From Ceratodon purpureus (taxonomy: Eukaryota > Streptophyta > Bryopsida > Pseudoditrichales > Ditrichaceae): 64,000 nucleotides of DNA. The stretch lies in assembly GCA_014871385.1 (NCBI GenBank), contig CM026429.1, forward strand, positions 15,837,318 to 15,901,317, written 5' to 3'. The notes below the pieces were generated by a model. The model saw only the letters and a list, made by a program, of their open reading frames with translations. It was not told the DNA's origin and ran no database searches. This document shows positions 60,205-64,000 of this stretch, in pieces. Each line of letters opens with the position of its first letter. Positions within the stretch are counted from its first letter, which is position 1. A program made the translations under genes and the position numbers.

Positions 60205-63200
60205 ATGGCTACAGCAACAGTCCCATCACTAGTCCGAGAGGTCCAGCTCAATCATTCAGGAAGCAACAAGCACATAAGGATTAGGTCTGAGGGTCCAAGT
60301 TTAGACATTCCGGAGCATCATCTTGTTCTATCGTTTAGGCTGGCTGCTGGAACAATTCATATTAAGAGAATGGATGACAACCGTGCGTTTTGTGGTCATT
60401 ACTGGCCTGCAGACCTCGATGGCAAGTCCATGTTCACGCTACCAAATCCTCATTTTGGCTCCTTTTTGGTTTTTGGAGAACCTCTTCAGCTGGATGTTGC
60501 AGACGACTTGCAGTTCAGCAATCCTCTTCAGAATCGTACGTCCAATGTCATTGAGATAGACGACAGTACCTCAGAGAGTGCTTATAGTGACAGCCAGTAT
60601 TCGATAGGGAGTCAGGAGTTTAACGCACCAATGCCTTTACGAAACTCAACTGTTCCAGGACGGAGGACTCTTACTCTTGAGGATTATCCGGTCGAGCCAA
60701 TTGGCGAAGTGGCCACAAATAATAACGAATCGGGAGAGGACGCCGCGAGTCCCAATGCATCTGGATGCCAATCGCAAGGCAGATCTTGCGGAATACCAGT
60801 CAACAACGCGGATTCTGCTCACGCACCCCCAGTTCATCGGACGGACAACGTTCAATTGCCAAGAGGAGGCCAGGATCAAAGATATGACATTCCATCCCCA
60901 TGCACACCACCAAGACCAAGGGCTGTTGTTGCTGAAGGCGAGGACTCACCTTTTCCTGGAGTCATGTCAATCATGGAATTGTTGATGGAACTTCCAACTC
61001 GGGGATGCACTGGTGAATTTGCAAGCTTGCCACTGAGCGAATTTCCACATACCAAGTGCCGGTACCTACCGACTGTGTATGATGGTGACCAGATATTTGA
61101 AGTCCCACCTGTATTGGATGACGACACTATATCGACGGATGTGGCGTTCGACGGTCATCCTTGGATCAAATCGAACAGCTACAACTCCAAACGACTAGAG
61201 GAGGCGGGTTTAAAAGTCCGAAAAGCATTCTGTGGAGGTGCGTTCGAGTGCCCAAATACCGATTGTAGCCATCTGGCCCATCACGAAACTCGTAACACTC
61301 TATATTGGGAGGGCCGATGTCACACACGGCCATTTCCAGGGGATAGACCAATTACTGGTGATTGGAGATGCTCATTTTGCCAGGACACACCGGTCTGCGT
61401 ACTTCGTTGCAGTTCCGTTATGTGGACTGTAACACACGAGACCGAATTCTACACACGAGTCATCGTTCATATGGGCAAGCATTCACATCAATCCGCTCCC
61501 GGTAGAAGCCGTGGGGCTTACGTACATATGACGGATGCGATTCATCGATTTTTGGACGACCAGCCATGGCTCATGGGTGCTCCCGGGTGGGTTGGGTTCC
61601 GATGGGCTCATAAGAACTTTATGGACCTGATAATCCAAAGTACCAGTGTAGACGATCGTGAGATGCTTAGCGCAGCAGACCTGATGGAGATATTGGAGAA
61701 TGCGCCTCCCTACCAAGACAAGAACCGAGTCAAGACTGTTGTAACGAAATACAGATCGGACCAAGAGAGATGCATCTTTGCTCTGAAACGGTACTCTCGG
61801 TATTCCTACATACAGGACAGTCATTTCCCTGGTCAATCCCACGACGGAATAAAGTTTGTGTTTAAGATGTCTACTGTGGGAATTGGGAGTGGTGTGGACC
61901 TGGTCTCTAGAATGACGAACGGGGATCTGAAGGAGTCATTTATTATGTTCGACCATATAAAACGAGTGCACCAGTGGACTACCATGGCGGCCCATGTTTA
62001 CGATCACACCTTGCAGAGGCTCCTCACTATTGCAGTATGTGAGATGAAACTAGAAAACACCGCGAATCAGGTGAAATTCTGGGAATTATTAAACGAGACT
62101 GTCCAGCGCCACGGGCTTCCCAAGCCAGCCTTTAAGGGCTTTATGGCAGATGCGGCCCCTGCCAATTATAACGCAGTCCGAGCTGTATATGGGAATTCAG
62201 AAGGTCTGGATGGAAATCTTTGTGAAGGAGAAGATGAAGCACCCAATGGACGACAAGAAGAACAATCCGGAGGCAACGGTAACGGCCCAACAGCCCCGAT
62301 TTTGAGAACATGCTATTTCCATTTTGTCCAAAGCATTCGTGACCATACAAATAAGTGGATACAAGATAAATTCCGAACCCATCACACAGAAATGTGCAAG
62401 CGCTGGGCTGCAGCACCCTCCAATGAGGAATTTCACAAAATCGCAGACGAATTGGAGGATTGGTGGTCAAGCTCAAGCGCTGTGCTTCAGATAAATCTTC
62501 GGCATATGCAGGCCTGGAAAACCTGGTGGATGGCTCGTCGCACGTTATTCGCATACCATCCACTCAATGAACTCGATCTAGATATCGAAAGTGAGGCCCT
62601 GGTCCCCACAACAAACTTATGTGAGCCAGTGCACAGTTCAATGTGGGCAACATCTGCAAGTGGCCTCAAAGTAAAGATGGATTTGTACACCGTCTGTGCT
62701 GAAGATATGACCCGATCCCTACTCCAGCAGCAGTTCTGCTTAGCAGCATCAAAAGGCCTGCTTCGAGGTTCTGGCCCATCAAAAGAGGATCTAATACTTA
62801 GGTCTGCTGTCCGGTCACATCGACCCGAACGAGTTGCTCAAGCCATTAAATCAGCAGTTGAAGGAACGCCGTTCCATTCCAGGGGTTTGGGCTTGGAAGG
62901 AGAGTTGGATCGGACCCAAAATGTCCGCATAGGGTCTAGGCCAGGAAGGAGGGTTGCTGCCCGCTCACATAGGCCTGATAAAGACAGTCGCACCATAAGG
63001 GTGCCGCTTAAGCAGCAACCGAATGTTGTGACCACACCCAAGCCACCACGGGTCCGAGGTGGCAGAAGGAGCTCGGTGGTAGACACCAGAAACTCTGACC
63101 CGATCTTATCCGGATGTGAACAAAATGTGAACCAGCCCGGCACTTATTCAAATCAAATCCCCAATGCGACAACAGTACCAGGCTTCCAGGGACGAACCGA

Positions 63201-64000
63201 AGTTGGGCAATCAAGCATGGCGCCGGCGCAAGTACCCTTCCAGTACATACATCAGACCCAGCCCTACACACACTCGATCATTGGGTCACAAATGCAAAGG
63301 GCGCCGGCGCACGATGCATATGCTCAGCCAAATCAGCCCCATCCGTATGTAAGACCGCCATTGCAGACGCCTCCTTTACCCTCCTACAACACGGTCCCTT
63401 ACACCGATGGAGGATATCAAAGTGTTCTAGACTACAGCACCCAAACACCAAATCCCCATACGCCCGATTATCCATCACAACATCAGTTTTTGGGTAGAAT
63501 GGAAGGGAATTCCAGGTACATATCTAACCGTCCTGATTGTGGGCCCTATTCGCGTGGATTCAATGTCTCTCCCTGCCCTATGCCTTCATTGGATCGGGAA
63601 GCGGCATCACTTCTAAACCACGAAGGGATTACAAGAACCTTCCCATCCACTATGCCGGTGGCCCCGTCGGCTATGTACCAATCCCCCATCCAAAGAGACA
63701 TCCGCGGTGACCTAGGGTGGCATGCAGATGTACCCCGAGACGGTTACAATACCAGTTCAGATTTTCAGCAATACCCGACACCTCGCCAGCCGATTGGTCA
63801 TTTTCAACATTCGTGTACGTATCAACATGGATTACCAATTGCTGAAGTAGAACCAGCGCACAAGGATTGGGCGATCCGGAGGAGTTTGCCTGGTGAAAAT
63901 CCGAAGTGCTCGGCCGTAATCTTTCGGAACGGCAGCTGGGAATCATGTGGAAAAAGTATCAAAGAATCCGGAAATATTAGCCTTCCAGGGCCATGCTTTT
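60205..64000 (+). CDS. MULE-like transposase of element D, truncated by the window end
   Basis: One frame stays open from the ATG at 60205 for 1265 codons and leaves the window without a stop. The N-terminal domain, cysteine cluster (ECPNTDCSHLAHH, CSFCQDTPVC), FKMSTVGIGSGVDL, YDHTLQRLLTIAVCEM, FKGFMADAAPANYNAVR (near residue 646), CYFHF and NLCEPVHSSMW follow the 14.2 kb transposase in the same order. It lacks the intron of that gene. From about residue 900 it differs: an Arg-rich stretch (RPGRRVAARSHRP) leads into several hundred residues rich in Pro, Gln, Tyr and Ser. A cysteine motif (NPKCSAVIF) begins near the edge, so a zinc finger may follow. Two palindromes are translated within it. 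No stop or frameshift was seen, so the gene may be functional. Confidence 0.75.
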   Translation, partial: MATATVPSLVREVQLNHSGSNKHIRIRSEGPSLDIPEHHLVLSFRLAAGTIHIKRMDDNRAFCGHYWPADLDGKSMFTLPNPHFGSFLVFGEPLQLDVADDLQFSNPLQNRTSNVIEIDDSTSESAYSDSQYSIGSQEFNAPMPLRNSTVPGRRTLTLEDYPVEPIGEVATNNNESGEDAASPNASGCQSQGRSCGIPVNNADSAHAPPVHRTDNVQLPRGGQDQRYDIPSPCTPPRPRAVVAEGEDSPFPGVMSIMELLMELPTRGCTGEFASLPLSEFPHTKCRYLPTVYDGDQIFEVPPVLDDDTISTDVAFDGHPWIKSNSYNSKRLEEAGLKVRKAFCGGAFECPNTDCSHLAHHETRNTLYWEGRCHTRPFPGDRPITGDWRCSFCQDTPVCVLRCSSVMWTVTHETEFYTRVIVHMGKHSHQSAPGRSRGAYVHMTDAIHRFLDDQPWLMGAPGWVGFRWAHKNFMDLIIQSTSVDDREMLSAADLMEILENAPPYQDKNRVKTVVTKYRSDQERCIFALKRYSRYSYIQDSHFPGQSHDGIKFVFKMSTVGIGSGVDLVSRMTNGDLKESFIMFDHIKRVHQWTTMAAHVYDHTLQRLLTIAVCEMKLENTANQVKFWELLNETVQRHGLPKPAFKGFMADAAPANYNAVRAVYGNSEGLDGNLCEGEDEAPNGRQEEQSGGNGNGPTAPILRTCYFHFVQSIRDHTNKWIQDKFRTHHTEMCKRWAAAPSNEEFHKIADELEDWWSSSSAVLQINLRHMQAWKTWWMARRTLFAYHPLNELDLDIESEALVPTTNLCEPVHSSMWATSASGLKVKMDLYTVCAEDMTRSLLQQQFCLAASKGLLRGSGPSKEDLILRSAVRSHRPERVAQAIKSAVEGTPFHSRGLGLEGELDRTQNVRIGSRPGRRVAARSHRPDKDSRTIRVPLKQQPNVVTTPKPPRVRGGRRSSVVDTRNSDPILSGCEQNVNQPGTYSNQIPNATTVPGFQGRTEVGQSSMAPAQVPFQYIHQTQPYTHSIIGSQMQRAPAHDAYAQPNQPHPYVRPPLQTPPLPSYNTVPYTDGGYQSVLDYSTQTPNPHTPDYPSQHQFLGRMEGNSRYISNRPDCGPYSRGFNVSPCPMPSLDREAASLLNHEGITRTFPSTMPVAPSAMYQSPIQRDIRGDLGWHADVPRDGYNTSSDFQQYPTPRQPIGHFQHSCTYQHGLPIAEVEPAHKDWAIRRSLPGENPKCSAVIFRNGSWESCGKSIKESGNISLPGPCF

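Larger units (their letters stand above)
49509..63311. repeat. Dispersed GGCGCCnGCGCC palindromes of element D
   Basis: Single copies at 49509, 49994, 50092, 53718, 53973, 54207, 54762, 55959, 56071, 57931, 58026, 58252, 58662, 58890, 58996, 63219 and 63300; the forms are GGCGCCAGCGCC, GGCGCCGGCGCC, GGCGCTGGCGC and one-base variants. None was noticed in the host-gene block 26-49 kb. Most lie in introns or between genes. Three are read as protein: 54762 in the methyltransferase gene, and 63219 and 63300 in the transposase (both as APA). Unlike families A and BC they are not in tandem. Confidence 0.8.

Overview
The window reads as nuclear DNA of a land plant, probably a non-seed plant such as a bryophyte; I cannot name the species. 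The evidence is an intact 13-exon plastid glucose-transporter gene (29.1-32.8 kb), a 16-exon MLO gene (42.8-46.8 kb), an S1-type secreted protein, short GT-AG introns and degenerate TTTAGGG telomere-type repeats. No tRNA, rRNA or CRISPR was recognised. All exon joins below are my own reading: each keeps GT-AG ends and reading phase, but none is confirmed by transcripts.

Layout. Host-like genes occupy about 26.3-49 kb: plastid glucose transporter (+), a lysine-headed acidic protein (-), a decayed partial copy of the transporter, and MLO (-), with wide empty stretches between. The two flanks (1-26 kb and 49.5-64 kb) are made of large mobile-element-like units. Three families can be told apart by their coding genes and by a palindrome private to each. 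Family A (1-3.3 kb and 20.0-26.3 kb) uses GTCGGC..GCCGAC palindromes. Family BC (about 6.8-19 kb, perhaps from 3.4 kb) uses GCCGTTAACGGC-type palindromes. Family D (49.5 kb to beyond the window end) uses GGCGCCnGCGCC-type palindromes.

How the genes fit together. BC and D each carry the same divergent pair. On the minus strand lies a long multi-exon gene for a ParB-like domain (WDGNHR motif), a helical middle and a C-terminal beta-class DNA methyltransferase. On the plus strand lies a MULE-like transposase; in BC it ends in a SWIM zinc finger. Family A shows a ParB-like gene (GGQHT motif, minus strand) and a DUF7869-type gene (plus strand), on either side of BC, so A may be one element split by insertion of BC. 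The palindromes sit mainly in introns as tandem arrays (A, BC) or singly through the element (D). The central proposal is an undescribed class of plant elements encoding their own ParB-methyltransferase fusion, whose private palindromes may be the sites bound or methylated.

Accessory genes include two small paralogues with an ELRPW motif (3.9 kb and 25.4 kb), an S1-like secreted protein (4.8-5.8 kb) and two unrecognised genes at 50.4 and 51.6 kb. The gene upstream of the DUF7869 start carries five GAAnnTTC dyads resembling a heat-shock element.
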